This document shows positions 11,901 to 23,202 of a stretch of 64,000 bases of DNA, in pieces. Under the pieces are notes generated by a model, which saw nothing but the letters and a program-made list of their open reading frames with translations, ran no database searches and was not told the DNA's origin. Each line of letters opens with the position of its first letter. Positions within the stretch are counted from its first letter, which is position 1. The stretch is taken from NCBI GenBank assembly GCA_030386875.1, contig CM059566.1, positions 36,616,068 to 36,680,067 on the forward strand, written 5' to 3'. The translations under genes and the position numbers were made by a program. The DNA comes from Morinoia aosen (Eukaryota; Arthropoda; Malacostraca; Amphipoda; Talitridae).

Positions 11901-14200
11901 AATAGAGCTGAAATTTAAGATAAACTCCATCTAATATACTCCTCACATACGGTCGACAATCATGAGGAAAGCAGCATCAACAACACGTGCGACACCACAC
12001 CGAGCAGACGCTTGAGGCATAACCTCAACATACCGAAGGTTACAGCTATTCAACGACCTGAAAACAACTTGACTGGCATGTCACTTGAATATCAATAAAT
12101 TTGTTTCCCAAAAACAAACAAACTCTTGCGGGTTGGCAAATGGCTAACAGTTTTTCATGAGAACTTGGGATCTTTTATATGCATCAGAAAATTTGAGTAC
12201 GTTAATTTAAAAAAAAATAATGCAAATAAAAATCTAGTATAAGAATTCTGCCACACATTAATCAAAAAACAATGCAGAAGTACGTTATTAATTGGCAAGG
12301 CTTGAAACGGTGAAATTGTTGACAATTGCAGAGCCGATGAGTGATTAACCTAGAACCAAAACAAGAAATTCAACATTGCAAGAACCAGCAAACTTAAGCT
12401 TAGTTAAGAAAACAATGTACTTCATTTTATTTCAAACTGACTTGGCATCTATAGCAGAAAAAAGTCACTTTGCAAACGCTATAAATGTAATGTTCTTCGG
12501 GAAAAAACACTCATCACCTCAAGCCGCAGTGATTCAACGCGTAAAAAATGGCAGAGAAGAGGAGCGGACAGTGTGCGGCACAGCTATCAACTGAACAAAA
12601 GCCGATGAAATCGCCACTGATATTGCTGACCGTTCGGCTTAGCACGAACGCATTACGCCTAGAACGTGTGGAATACTGCTTCAAGGCTGACTCACGCCAC
12701 AGAGAACGCTGATATCGCACCTCATCGGAGACGCGGGTCGTAGTAAAAACGTTCTGTCGCTCACGTGGTCTTAAGCGATAACGCAAAGAAGCACGCCTAC
12801 AAAAAATGAATTAACCGCTGATTGTGTGTCATTGCATGATACTGAATACCAACCAAAGTGCCATGTTACCACAACGCTCACAAGGCCGAGCTATGAGTCA
12901 ATACAAATGAAAAATTTACTGTATTCAAAAGTGCAACAGATACAATAAATAACACATACCCCATAATAGTAGGAATGAGTTAATAATCCTTATAATATAA
13001 CACTTGTCCAACTTATAAAACGATAGCAGAAAGTCACGGTTATTGAAGCATCGTTCATATTTCTGAAAGATATTCACTGGACTAAAGAGAGGTACAGAAA
13101 AGTACACTACTATAATTATTAATGATCACTGATCAGGCCTAAATATGCGGACGACAGTAACTTAGCATAAGATCTGCGTACCGGTAGAGAGGAGAATAAT
13201 ATAATATTATTAACTCAGAGAAACTTTCATAAGATTCCGTTGGAAAATAGACCACGAGACCATGGCGGTCACCACACACAACATGAAGGCTTCAAGTTCA
13301 TTATCATTTAAAAAGTGACCAAACACTAATTCCAGTCTTAGGTCAGAGTAAAGTAAGCAAATTGCTCCACCAACGTGTTTTTTGGCAGTCGAGATCACAA
13401 TGACACAGTTCCAAGAAAAAAATCTGTTAATAGCTGCATATATACGCAATATTTGAAGACATGCATAATTTACAAGTGATAGCTCAATTTTTTCTTACAT
13501 CTAAATGTTAACTCATATAACTGGTTAATTGGCTAAAGATAAGCGAAGGAATCAACGGTGTTCTCAAGATCACTCAAAGAGTTAAGCAAGATAAACGTTC
13601 TTAATAAAATAATCTTTCACAGCATAGCGGTGAGAAAAGCAGGCACTGCAATCCTGTCTCTAACTGCTACACAAGTACGTCCGATTTTACAAAGCTGAAC
13701 CGTAACTCCTCCCAATAAAGTACTAGGTCTTACGACGCGCATAGATGTAACGCGACAATAATGTGCGATAAGTCGAAGGATTTTAAAACCACACAACCTA
13801 AATAATGAAAACGCCGCAGTGGACTCATTCCATAATTTACTATACTCATTTTACATAATAGCTACCAAAGAAATTACAGGGATATTTTGCTATTTCTCGC
13901 CGCAAAAGCTAAGTAATCACTCAAGTGCACCAAGCTGTCTGGTATTTATAGGAGAGTTCTATCCAGTGCGCTCTCTTGAATGTTACGTAGACAATAATGA
14001 CAAACAATTATATAATGTTCAACCTAAGAACACTAAACTACCAAGCCAAACCAATTGAACAAAATAAAAAATAAACGACCTGGATTTCAACGCTGGCGAT
14101 TTGGTGTATTGACAGAGAAAAGTGAAGCAGTTTTCGGTACTGAGGCGGCTTGGCGTTTTGTGCACGACTTGCGCTCTCGGATTAGGGAATTTGAACTCAC
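8951..14200. other. Intron-like sequence with small GC-rich patches
   Basis: Mostly AT-rich. GC-rich patches at about 9230-9450, 10250-10440 and 12640-12790 stand out and might be regulatory or untranslated exon sequence, but none has a splice pattern that fits the coding chain. No SINE-A copy between 8951 and 15466. Confidence 0.35.
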
Positions 14201-14300
14201 TCCTGCACGACGGAGGCAGCCAAGGTGACCACACGAGAGCAGCAGGACGAGAGACAGAGGGTCGGCACCGCAGCGATCGATACGAGGGGCTCAGGTGAAA
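14201..14300 (-). CDS. Candidate coding exon in GC-rich patch
   Basis: Minus strand: a good pyrimidine-rich acceptor (ctgtcctctttcgtag|TTTCACC) and a strong donor (GCAGGA|GTGAGT) enclose 100 nt. One frame gives 32 codons after two completing bases (SPEPLVSIAAVPTLCLSS...), ending in phase 2. That agrees with the weak exon at 37377-37211 before it and the 8024 exon after it. A second frame is also open, so coding is not proven. The island (14130-14350) is clearly richer in GC than its flanks, so an untranslated exon is another reading. Confidence 0.3.
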
Positions 14301-15466
14301 CTACGAAAGAGGACAGCGCGGACTGTCGGGGGGTCACGCGGCCTGCCACAGGTTCTCAGCTCTCTTGTTTATTACTACCACCTAATTTTTTCCTGATTAC
14401 TGGCTAGAAACCAGTGTTATTGAGTTTCTTCGTAACAAAAAGGATATGTTTTACTTCGACTCGCACTGGAAGCAAAAAAATATTCCCAGGTTTCTAAGGT
14501 CGGTTTCACAATAACCAACCATGCATTCATTTTTATGAATTAAGATAGATACAGTCCAAATAAAAAGTGTGTACTCGGCTTCCCTGCAGGAACTTATCAA
14601 AATTATGTACTTTATGTACAAAACACAATAGAAATTGATTAAACTTTCGGCGCACAAACGTAATGATTTTCTCAACGGAATCAAAACGCTTCGCATATAA
14701 ATATCCTGCGAGAGACACCTCAAAACTCAAATGATATAAAATGCGAATTAAAATATGTAAGACGTAATTTACGAATTGAGAATCAACCAAATTTGTGTAA
14801 AAAACTAAAATCTTTAGCAGATAAAATAGGCCACAAATACTCGATAGTGCATTAGTCTCCCAACTATACAGTTATGATTCCAGTTCATTTTTAGATAAAA
14901 ACCACAGCGATTTGGTCAGGCTAGCGATAAATGTGTTAGCAACCACTTTTTGAAATAAAATTTTTCAATTAAAATACTGTACCTGTAACACATCCCATTT
15001 TATCAACTTTAATAACGAAAAAATCACAATAAGATTAACAAATACTGAAAAACTACAGCGCCGCGAACACATAATTAATTTCGCCTACAAACTGACACAA
15101 AAATTGCATGCGCGGGTGTAAACAGCACGGCAAATCCGTCATTACTCCTATACCGTCGTAGAAGACAGACCAGTTAATAGCCATGAAATGAAACAGCGCT
15201 TTTTTCACCAGACACATCAGCTAGTGTGACAAGAACGCCTACATACATCCAACCCAAGCTTGTATGCTTCAAACTCATGCAACACAGAGCGGATGCAAGA
15301 ATCACACATACACAGGAAGAGGTTTCAATGTTCCCACGAGAACAGCCATTGCGACAATTGGGACTATCAAGTCAATAATTTGTAGTGGTATCGCTATTTC
15401 ATTACTCGTCCCTAAACCCCGACTGGTAAGTTAATGATACAGTTTGCGTAACCATCAATATTACAA
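14301..15466. other. Intron-like sequence, nothing recognised
   Basis: AT-rich; short open frames only. Confidence 0.35.
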
Positions 15467-15819
15467 GATTAGATGAGATGTTAGTTTAATACTCGCTAAC
15501 CACAACAAAGGCGTTCCAAAAAAACGGGGAAAGAAAAAGGTACATGTAGAATGGATTTAAAGGAACCCGGAATCTATGCACATGGTGCATAGAGACAGTA
15601 AACTGAAAAATAAATTCATAAAACAGGATTAAAGTTGAAAAAGAAAGTAGAAGATACTGGAAAATAAGAACGAAAAACGATGGTCCGTAACGAAACAAAA
15701 AACCTTTTCTATTGCAAGCAACAAACAAAAGGCCTACCTAACGTTTAGCTCGGGACCTCACATGTTCCCTCTGGGAGGGCTAATTCCCATAGATACAATA
15801 GTTATTTCCCCCTGAGGGA
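15467..15819 (-). mobile_element. SINE-A copy 4, complete short form
   Basis: From ttacaagattagatgagatg to gatacaatagttatttcc + ccctgaggg. TACAAGA appears on both sides (15468 and about 15827), a possible short target-site duplication. Confidence 0.8.
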
Positions 15820-16888
15820 AAATGAGTACAAGAATTCACATAATCTTTGCACAAACATAGAAAGCCGTAGACATCACAAAATTATTTGAGTCATACCCAA
15901 AACCATAAATAATACTTATTTCCCTAACACTTCAATTTCAAACCTGGAATAAGGCTGCAGTTCGGCAAGTAAAAAATCAGTATGATACAGAAAGAATAAT
16001 GAGAACTCAACAATATAAATTCGTACATGATTACACGAAAATATTTTCGAGATCATACGTACGGTAATAGTTTTAGAATCTAGTGTAAAGTAAAATAAAA
16101 AAAATTAAATTTATTCAAATGAGGAATATTTCAGAGCTATTACGGAGTTTAATGAAATCAGAACTCACCTCCACCACACCGTCGTGGGGGCCGACCCAAT
16201 GAGTGGCATTTTTTCGCAAGTAAGCAGAAAAAACGATCACTTTATTCTGTAACCACTCAACACTCGAATCCACTGACAATAACGGAGTGGGGGACTCATT
16301 TTACGGAGAGTACACATAATCACACCATAATAAACTGTTCTTATTTTGAGACCAAGAATAAAACTAGTTCGTAAACTATGTTTTATTTGCTCAGTTAACT
16401 ACAGTTAAAAAAAGATCAATAAAAATGTACAACTTATAAATCGCATAAGGCAATTTTTGACGGAGTATCAAAATCTTAATTTCAGACCACGCGACCTATG
16501 CATTTAAAAGAAAACCAAGTGTCGACCCGCCTGTGACTAACTACAATAAACTATCACATTTACGTAAATGCCATTGAAGTTTCACGCTAGAACGTTGAAC
16601 TAAAAGCATATCTTATCTGAAGGAAGACAAGAAGTTTATTTAATCTGTAGCGCAAATTTGTCGAGAACACATCTTCCGGTAAGAAATGGAAATTTTATCA
16701 CTGAGATAAGGAAGAGGCATGAATGCTGAAGAGATAACGAAGATAGGCGAAAATCAAGATTCGCAAGCCCCGCTGCAGACCAAAAATAACATCTCTGAAG
16801 TACACTACGAAACAATTACAACGCATCACCTCAAGAAAAAAACATTATTAGTGTTGCTAATAACTACACCGAACGTTAAGAAAAGAAG
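15820..16888. other. Intron-like sequence
   Basis: A donor-like minus-strand site (GGTGGAG|GTGAGTTC at about 16168) follows a short GC-rich run, but no acceptor could be matched to it. Nothing else recognised. Confidence 0.3.
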
Positions 16889-17262
16889 ATATTAGCTGAA
16901 AAGTTAGTTTAAGCCTTGTAGAGCTATAATTGAAGTGCTAATGCAAGAGGAAGGAAGAACGCATCGTTTCGGTATGGAATGAAGGGAACGTGGAATCTAT
17001 GCAAAAGGTGTGTCACCACACACTGCACACAGAGAGCCAATTTTGAAAGTAGTTTATGAAACAAAATTAAAGATGAAGAATAATGTTACAACTGGAGAAA
17101 AATAGGGCATAAGTGTACCGATAATAAAAGGTCTGCAGTAAAAGAAAAAATAATTTATTTCAATGAAAGGAAGGCATGCCTTTCACCTTTGAACTTCACA
17201 TTTTAACTAAGGAGCACTAATTCCCTAGGATACAATACATATAGTTGTAGCTTCATGAGGGG
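16889..17262 (-). mobile_element. SINE-A copy 5, diverged
   Basis: Tail side gatattagctgaaaagttag; middle gaagggaacgtggaatctat; head side tacaatacatatagttgtag + cttcatgagggg. The usual head hairpin has an insertion of 'cat'. Confidence 0.75.
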
Positions 17263-19002
17263 AAGAAAGTAACAACAAATGCAAATGACATTAAACAATT
17301 CGTAACACGCACCAGCACATTCTGTGCGTTTTCTACCACTGATCGTACGGGTAACTAAAGACTAAAGTAAATTTGTTTACATAGGGAGGGCTACGTAATG
17401 AATAGTTTGTACACGCTAGGTTTCAGGCTGTGGAATATAAATGATTCAAGTATTACTTCGAGGAAGAACATTTTACAATCTTCAAAAATAAATTTTACTT
17501 TGATACTGATAAGATACGATTTCAACACCGGAAAAGAAACTAAATTTTGTCATTACATTAAAGGATGCACACTTAAATTTAAATGAAGTCAATATTTCAG
17601 CAGCATAGAAGATCCAGATTAATTTGTGTCCAGCAATTACCTCCTAAAAAACTGAACCTAGGGAAAGTACGTAACTATGTAACTGATCCTTGCGATCTCC
17701 AAATGAGTACGAAAACAGCGACAGCCGAGATGCGAGACCCACTGAAGCAAAGCAGAAAAATGCGGAGAGATAGCAGGAGAGAAACAAGACATGAGGTGCG
17801 AGGAGACCTAACATCATAAAAGAGCCATTTCTGCTCGGAGATGGTTCGCTGTTACGACCGATGACAGTTAATGCAGTGTGAACGCCACACAAAAAAACTG
17901 AAATGACAAATGGAAAACTCACATGAGAAAAGAATTTCCCGTAGAAGGCCAGACATGAACAGTAAAAAAAAAGTTCGGTTCAAGAAACAGGTTCAAGCTA
18001 ATTTCAAAATACAAGGCAAAAACAATAAAACATAGAGAACACAGCTGACAAAGTAAAGTCCAAGTGAAGTGGGTGTTACATTGCGTATATTGCTGTAGTC
18101 ATCACACATCACACTTGACGTCGATACTCCACGCTACCAGACGCTTTACCCAATTTAGGACTGCGAGAAAAAGAACTTTGCAGTGTAGGAAGGTATTCTT
18201 AGATAGTAGGTTCCGGAGGCGGAAGCGCAATGACTGAGTTAGAAGATACTGAATGGAGGATTTGGATCGATGACTGAAAGGCAAGACCGTGTCAAGTCGG
18301 GAGGTCGTGGAAGGCTCATGCTTCTTTCTTCCTTGGGAAGGAGAGCTACTCCTGGAAGATAATTTCACACCTCAGGTGATTCTCGTGTCTTATATTAATT
18401 ATTATGCAAATCTCAACTTACATTGATAAAAATTAATTCGCTATTGAACTACTACAACGTTTGATTCAAATTAGGAGTCGCCAGATCTAATTTTTAACCG
18501 TCTCCCCCAAGTTGAAGTTCGCGTCAGATAAAGTCGTACAACTTGAGAATCGACGGTACTGCAGCAACTAACCCACACCCGAGAATGCATTGCACACATT
18601 CATAAGTGTTCCGCGCTCGACTTGATACCTCACGTGGATGTCTCAATTTAACATCATGAGTTTATTGCGATTTATCGGTCTCGCATTTTCAACGCTGTGA
18701 AAGACATCAGTCCATTAAGATAACCGCAAAAAGTTATAACAGTGCCTAGTAGCATTAACTTTCTATAATGAATACTTTAATTTTATCAATTTTTCTAAAC
18801 AATGTACAATTTTTTCCCACTTCGAATGATAGATTGGCGATCAACAGACACGCTTAGCTGTCATGATCTTGCGCATGCATGAGAACTCAAGTAAAAAAAG
18901 ATTGTGTGTACGGCCACTAAAGGATAGATTAGCTCTTAATTGACTAGAAAGATGAATGAAGCGCCAGCGCGGAGCGAGATCGAAGCGCCTGGCAGTCGCC
19001 GA
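17263..19002. other. Intron-like sequence before the LINE
   Basis: AT-rich; a short GC-rich patch (18961-19000) lies next to the LINE target site. No gene recognised. Confidence 0.35.
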
Positions 19003-19014
19003 GAACTGATCTGA
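19003..19014. repeat. Target-site duplication of the LINE (3' side)
   Basis: GAACTGATCTGA, repeated exactly at 25525-25536. Confidence 0.9.
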
Positions 19015-19033
19015 GTAGTAGTAGTAGTAGTAA
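19015..19033 (-). repeat. LINE 3' tail, (TAC)n
   Basis: On the + strand gtagtagtagtagtagtaac starts immediately after the target duplication, so this microsatellite is the element's 3' tail and not an independent repeat. Confidence 0.85.
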
Positions 19034-19242
19034 CATAGGTTTGCTAGCGCTTCAGTTATTTAAACTATATCGCACCGAAGGTCACATAATTTAATCGGTA
19101 TCAAGCTTTTCCGATTTACCACGCAAGGTGAACATCAACATTATATGAACATCACAAATTACATGATCATGATTTAATTACAACTCAAGTTTATAATTGT
19201 CTCATTGAAATTTTGTACATACTATAGTACATCCAAATCACT

Positions 19243-19347
19243 GGGCAGCCAAACCCCTTAGGGGGTTTCAGCTGCCCACCCATTATGGCCGGACGCCTTA
19301 CCCACGCTGAAACCCCCCAAGGTACCAACGTAGCGCGTCCGGCCATA
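19243..19347 (-). other. LINE 3' UTR structured region
   Basis: Three sets of inverted repeats overlap here. TATGGCCGGACGC (19284-19296) pairs perfectly with 19335-19347. GGGGGTTTCAGC (19261-19272) pairs perfectly with GCTGAAACCCCC (19306-19317). GGGCAGCCAAACCCC (19243) pairs with the segment around 19262-19277. The second and third pairings compete, so two folds are possible. By analogy with other LINEs this may be the RNA feature bound by the reverse transcriptase (inference). Confidence 0.7.
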
Positions 19348-19425
19348 TTGCAGTTTCTTCATCTAAAATCTTCCAAAAGACTTCAAACATGAAAAAATTT
19401 TCGTAGTTCTCAGCGTACAGAGGCA

Positions 19426-22400
19426 CTACAATTTGTTCAAAAGAGACGAGTCAGAGAGATAACCAATAAGCCGCCAATGATTAAAACGCCCACGAGTCGG
19501 TTCTCCCAACATCTTACACAAAACAAAATCAGAGTCAGCGCCCTGTAAACCAGGGTAATAACGGGAACGTACATCGGAAAAGTGAAGGCATTCAACCAAT
19601 ATATGCTGCACCGACAGCGGCATCAAGCAGCGATCGCAAAGAGGGGCCGGGCGACGCTCCATTAAATGGCCATGAGTGAGGCGGGTGTGACCAATCCTCA
19701 GTCGACATAGGAGGACTTCCACGCGGCGGTTCCGGCATGCTGAAGAAGGCCAGGCTCGGACACTGTTCTTAATCTTGCGCAGCTTGTTGTCTTGGGTGTT
19801 TTCCCACTGTCGCTGCCAGAGTTGGATTAATGCAGCTTTAATTATAGGGTAGTAATCTCGGGCGGGTACTCTGGTATTTGTTGGGTTAGCAGCAGAGGTT
19901 GCAGCATTTCGCGCTAACTCGTCTGCCCGATCGTTGCCACGCACATCAACATGGCCAGGTACCCAACATAGAGTTACAAGTTTTGGGGAGCTTGCAAGTC
20001 GCAAAAGGCTAGACATTATTCCGGAAATTATTGGATGTGTGGAGTTGTAGGATCTCAGTGACTGGAGGGCAGCTTTGGAATCGGAGAACACCACATAAGA
20101 ACCCGAAGCAGGCCGCTCCTCAATCATGCGGAGTGCGGCACGGATGGCGATCAGCTCCGCAGAGTAGATTGACGTTTCAGGCAGCAGTCTTTCCTCCACC
20201 ACTCCGCCATCAAAAACTGCAGCACAGCCCACTGCGTCATCCGTTTTAGACCCGTCAGTGTAGATATGAAAAGCTCCCTCGTGGTCACTGTGAAGGTGAT
20301 CTTGGAAAATATGTCGCAGTATGGATATTGTCATCATCTCTTTCTTTGGGTATTGCGGTCCTGGACAGAAAGTCTGAATCGGAATTTGCCAGGTTGGCTC
20401 TTCCAGAGTGGGGGCACGCTCAACTTTGAACGAGGGCAACTGCATCATCTCTGCTAGTGCTTCGTAGTCAGTAGAGGAGGGGATATAATACGGAAACAAC
20501 TCCCGACCCCTTACTCCCTCCATCACGCTATTCCACGTGGCCGTGAAAGGTAGTTGTCCGAGTCGTACAACATACTGTAGAGTAAGCTGTACTCGACGAA
20601 GTTGCAAGGCTGGTTCACCGCAATCCACCAATAAGCTCATCACCGGTGATGTCCGAAAGGCCCCCGTACACAGCCTCAGAGCAGAGTTATGGATTGGGTC
20701 CAGGAGTGATAAGCATGATGGGCTGGCACTCTGGTAGACGACGCAGCCATAATCAATCTTGGCACGAACGGTGGCTCTATAAAGTCGCAGCATGGTTGTT
20801 CGATCAGCACCCCACGTTAATCTGGACAGGCATTTCAGGAGATTCAGAGCTTTAGAACATCTTCCTTTTAAAGCCTGTATATGAGGTCTCCATGACAGTT
20901 TATTGTCAAACAACATGCCCAGAAAGGAGACTGTGGGCGAGACGTTGACCAACCTATCACCGAGAAAGAGCTCAGGCGTAGGTTCATTAGTGCGACGGGG
21001 CTGCACATGGAGTGCCACAGTCTTTTCAACTGAAAAGGAGAAGCCTCGCTTGTCGGCCCAGGCTCCAATACGGTTAATGGCTTCCTGTACTCGACGAGTC
21101 AGGGCGGGTAGGTATCTAGAGGATGCATATAGCATGAAATCATCCACGTACAAGGAAAACGAAACATGCCTTGGTAGGTCCTTCGTGATGGCGTCCATTG
21201 CAAGTAGGAAGAGCGTGCAGCTTATAACGCTGCCCTGAGGTACTCCTTCGTTCTGAGTCATCAGGGCAGAAAACCGTGTGCCCACTCTAACCCTAAACCG
21301 ACGTTCTCTTATAAACTCGCGTACATACATTGCCATGTGACCTCGTACACCAATCTTATGCAGTTGCTCCAATATCCCATATCGCCAGGCAGTGTCATAA
21401 GCCTTCCGCAAATCGAAGAAGACGCACACAGTGTGTCTTCCTTGGGCACGCTCTTTAACAATATGGTTCTGCAGTCTGAGGAGGGCATCCGTGGTTCCAC
21501 GAAGAGATCTGAACCCAAACTGAACTGGAGAGAGATGATCTCCGGCCTCCAAAAAGCGCATCAATCTAATGTTGATTATCTTCTCCAGTACCTTTCCCAC
21601 ACAGCTTGTTAGGGCTATGGGGCGGTAACTAGATGCTTCAGTGGATGGTTTATTGGGTTTCAAGAAGGCAAGTACTGTGGCTGATTGCCATTCTGTAGGA
21701 TATACATGGGTTGTCCAGATTTTATTATACAAATGAAGAAGGTAGGTGATTGCTGATGAGTGCATTTTCTTTAGCATCTTGTAGTGGATGCCATCTGGTC
21801 CAGGGGATGTATTCTTACATTGTCGGAGTGCATGATACAGTTCAAGGTACGTTATGGGTGAATTGTATGGATATTGTTCATCCGATGCAAAATTAAGGTG
21901 AGATTGTTCGTGGCGCTGTTTGATGATCTGGAAGCCGGGTGTATAGTGCCTTCCGCTACTGACGTCGGCAAAATGCTCCGCCAGCAAGGAGGCAACGCGA
22001 TCCTGGTTCATGGTGATCTCTCCGTTGTCCGTGAGGCAAGGTAGGGCATGTCCGCTTCGTCCTCTCATCTTCTGAATTCTCTGCCATATTTTTGGAGTTG
22101 GCGTGTCAGCGTTTAACGTGGATACGTACCTTTGCCATGATTGTTTCCTGGCCGTATCCTTCACAAACTGTGCTCTTGCTCTGGCTCTTTGGTAGAGTAT
22201 CTTATCAGCAAGGTTGTGGCTCCGTTGGTACCGGCGTAAGGCCCTCTTTCGCTCAAAGTTAGCCTGGGCACACTCGTCACTCCACCATGGGACTCGATGA
22301 TTCACTTTCCCTCCCTTCGAGCGGGGTATAGCAATAGATGCGGCAGTTCGAATAGTGCTAGTAAACCTCTCTAGCGCCTCGTCAACAGTGGTCTGGTCCT

Positions 22401-23202
22401 CATCATCTTCCAAGGCTGTCAGAGCCTCGAAAGCTTCCCAATCAGCTCGTTTAAGTAAGTAGTGAGGCTCCGAGTTAAAAGGGAGGTAGGTGGGGAAAGT
22501 CACCACCACTGGAAAGTGATCACTTCCATGTGCGTCATCCATGACAGTCCACCGAGCATCTGGGTAACAGTCTGGGGAGCACAAACTGATATCTATTGCG
22601 GAAGTAGTCCCGGTCTGGACGTGGAAGTGAGTCATACTTCCCGTATTCAACAGACATAAATCTGTGGTAGCAAGGAGTCGTTCCACTTCTCTGCCCTGTT
22701 GATCGATGCTGTTGTTACCCCACGCAGCATGCTTCCCATTCCAATCACCGCCCACCACAAAAGGTTCCGGGAGTTGCCTTATCACGTCCAAAAGCTCTTC
22801 ACATGTAGCTATGCGAAGAGGAGGGATGTACAGATTACATACTGTAAACGGTGCAGTCGCAGTCTCCACTCGGACAGCCATCACCTGCAAGCGTGAATTG
22901 ATGGGCAGCCTGTAATATGGGAAGCTCTGCTTCACAAAGATTGCCAGTCCTGTTCCAGGAAGAGGATTATTACTTGTAGAGTAAGTTTCTACTTGGTAGT
23001 GCTTAAGTCGGGGCGGAGCACTGCCTCCGAGCATAGTTTCCTGGAGGAGTACACAAGCTGGTTGAAGTTCTAGTAGGATAGCATTGAGATCACTGTAGTT
23101 ACGTCGCAAGCTGCGACAATTCCAATGAATGATGGTAAAAGCCAGTCTGATAAAAAAGTTACAGTTGTTACTTCTGAGGTGGTGCACTAGATTCAGTGCT
23201 TG
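19426..23202 (-). CDS. LINE ORF2: endonuclease-RT-RNase H polyprotein
   Basis: About 1,253 residues counted from GTG at 23187. The AP endonuclease comes first: HWNCRS (N23), LLQE (E50), GGDWN (146-150) and SDH (222-224). The reverse transcriptase has FFDLRKAYD (591-598), GVPQGS (648-653) and the catalytic YVDD (680-683). RNase H has D978 in YTDGS, E1011, D1036 in SDSKAA, and H1079...D1086. Near the C terminus C1184, C1187, H1195 and C1200 form a CCHC finger. All catalytic residues are present. The frame is open from 23202, just after a TAG, and contains no ATG before residue 52. Translation therefore probably depends on a frameshift, reinitiation or non-AUG start in the overlap with ORF1. The protein nicks target DNA and copies the LINE RNA onto it. 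Confidence 0.93.
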   Translation of the reverse strand, partial: QALNLVHHLRSNNCNFFIRLAFTIIHWNCRSLRRNYSDLNAILLELQPACVLLQETMLGGSAPPRLKHYQVETYSTSNNPLPGTGLAIFVKQSFPYYRLPINSRLQVMAVRVETATAPFTVCNLYIPPLRIATCEELLDVIRQLPEPFVVGGDWNGKHAAWGNNSIDQQGREVERLLATTDLCLLNTGSMTHFHVQTGTTSAIDISLCSPDCYPDARWTVMDDAHGSDHFPVVVTFPTYLPFNSEPHYLLKRADWEAFEALTALEDDEDQTTVDEALERFTSTIRTAASIAIPRSKGGKVNHRVPWWSDECAQANFERKRALRRYQRSHNLADKILYQRARARAQFVKDTARKQSWQRYVSTLNADTPTPKIWQRIQKMRGRSGHALPCLTDNGEITMNQDRVASLLAEHFADVSSGRHYTPGFQIIKQRHEQSHLNFASDEQYPYNSPITYLELYHALRQCKNTSPGPDGIHYKMLKKMHSSAITYLLHLYNKIWTTHVYPTEWQSATVLAFLKPNKPSTEASSYRPIALTSCVGKVLEKIINIRLMRFLEAGDHLSPVQFGFRSLRGTTDALLRLQNHIVKERAQGRHTVCVFFDLRKAYDTAWRYGILEQLHKIGVRGHMAMYVREFIRERRFRVRVGTRFSALMTQNEGVPQGSVISCTLFLLAMDAITKDLPRHVSFSLYVDDFMLYASSRYLPALTRRVQEAINRIGAWADKRGFSFSVEKTVALHVQPRRTNEPTPELFLGDRLVNVSPTVSFLGMLFDNKLSWRPHIQALKGRCSKALNLLKCLSRLTWGADRTTMLRLYRATVRAKIDYGCVVYQSASPSCLSLLDPIHNSALRLCTGAFRTSPVMSLLVDCGEPALQLRRVQLTLQYVVRLGQLPFTATWNSVMEGVRGRELFPYYIPSSTDYEALAEMMQLPSFKVERAPTLEEPTWQIPIQTFCPGPQYPKKEMMTISILRHIFQDHLHSDHEGAFHIYTDGSKTDDAVGCAAVFDGGVVEERLLPETSIYSAELIAIRAALRMIEERPASGSYVVFSDSKAALQSLRSYNSTHPIISGIMSSLLRLASSPKLVTLCWVPGHVDVRGNDRADELARNAATSAANPTNTRVPARDYYPIIKAALIQLWQRQWENTQDNKLRKIKNSVRAWPSSACRNRRVEVLLCRLRIGHTRLTHGHLMERRPAPLCDRCLMPLSVQHILVECLHFSDVRSRYYPGLQGADSDFVLCKMLGEPTRGRFNHWRLIGYLSDSSLLNKL

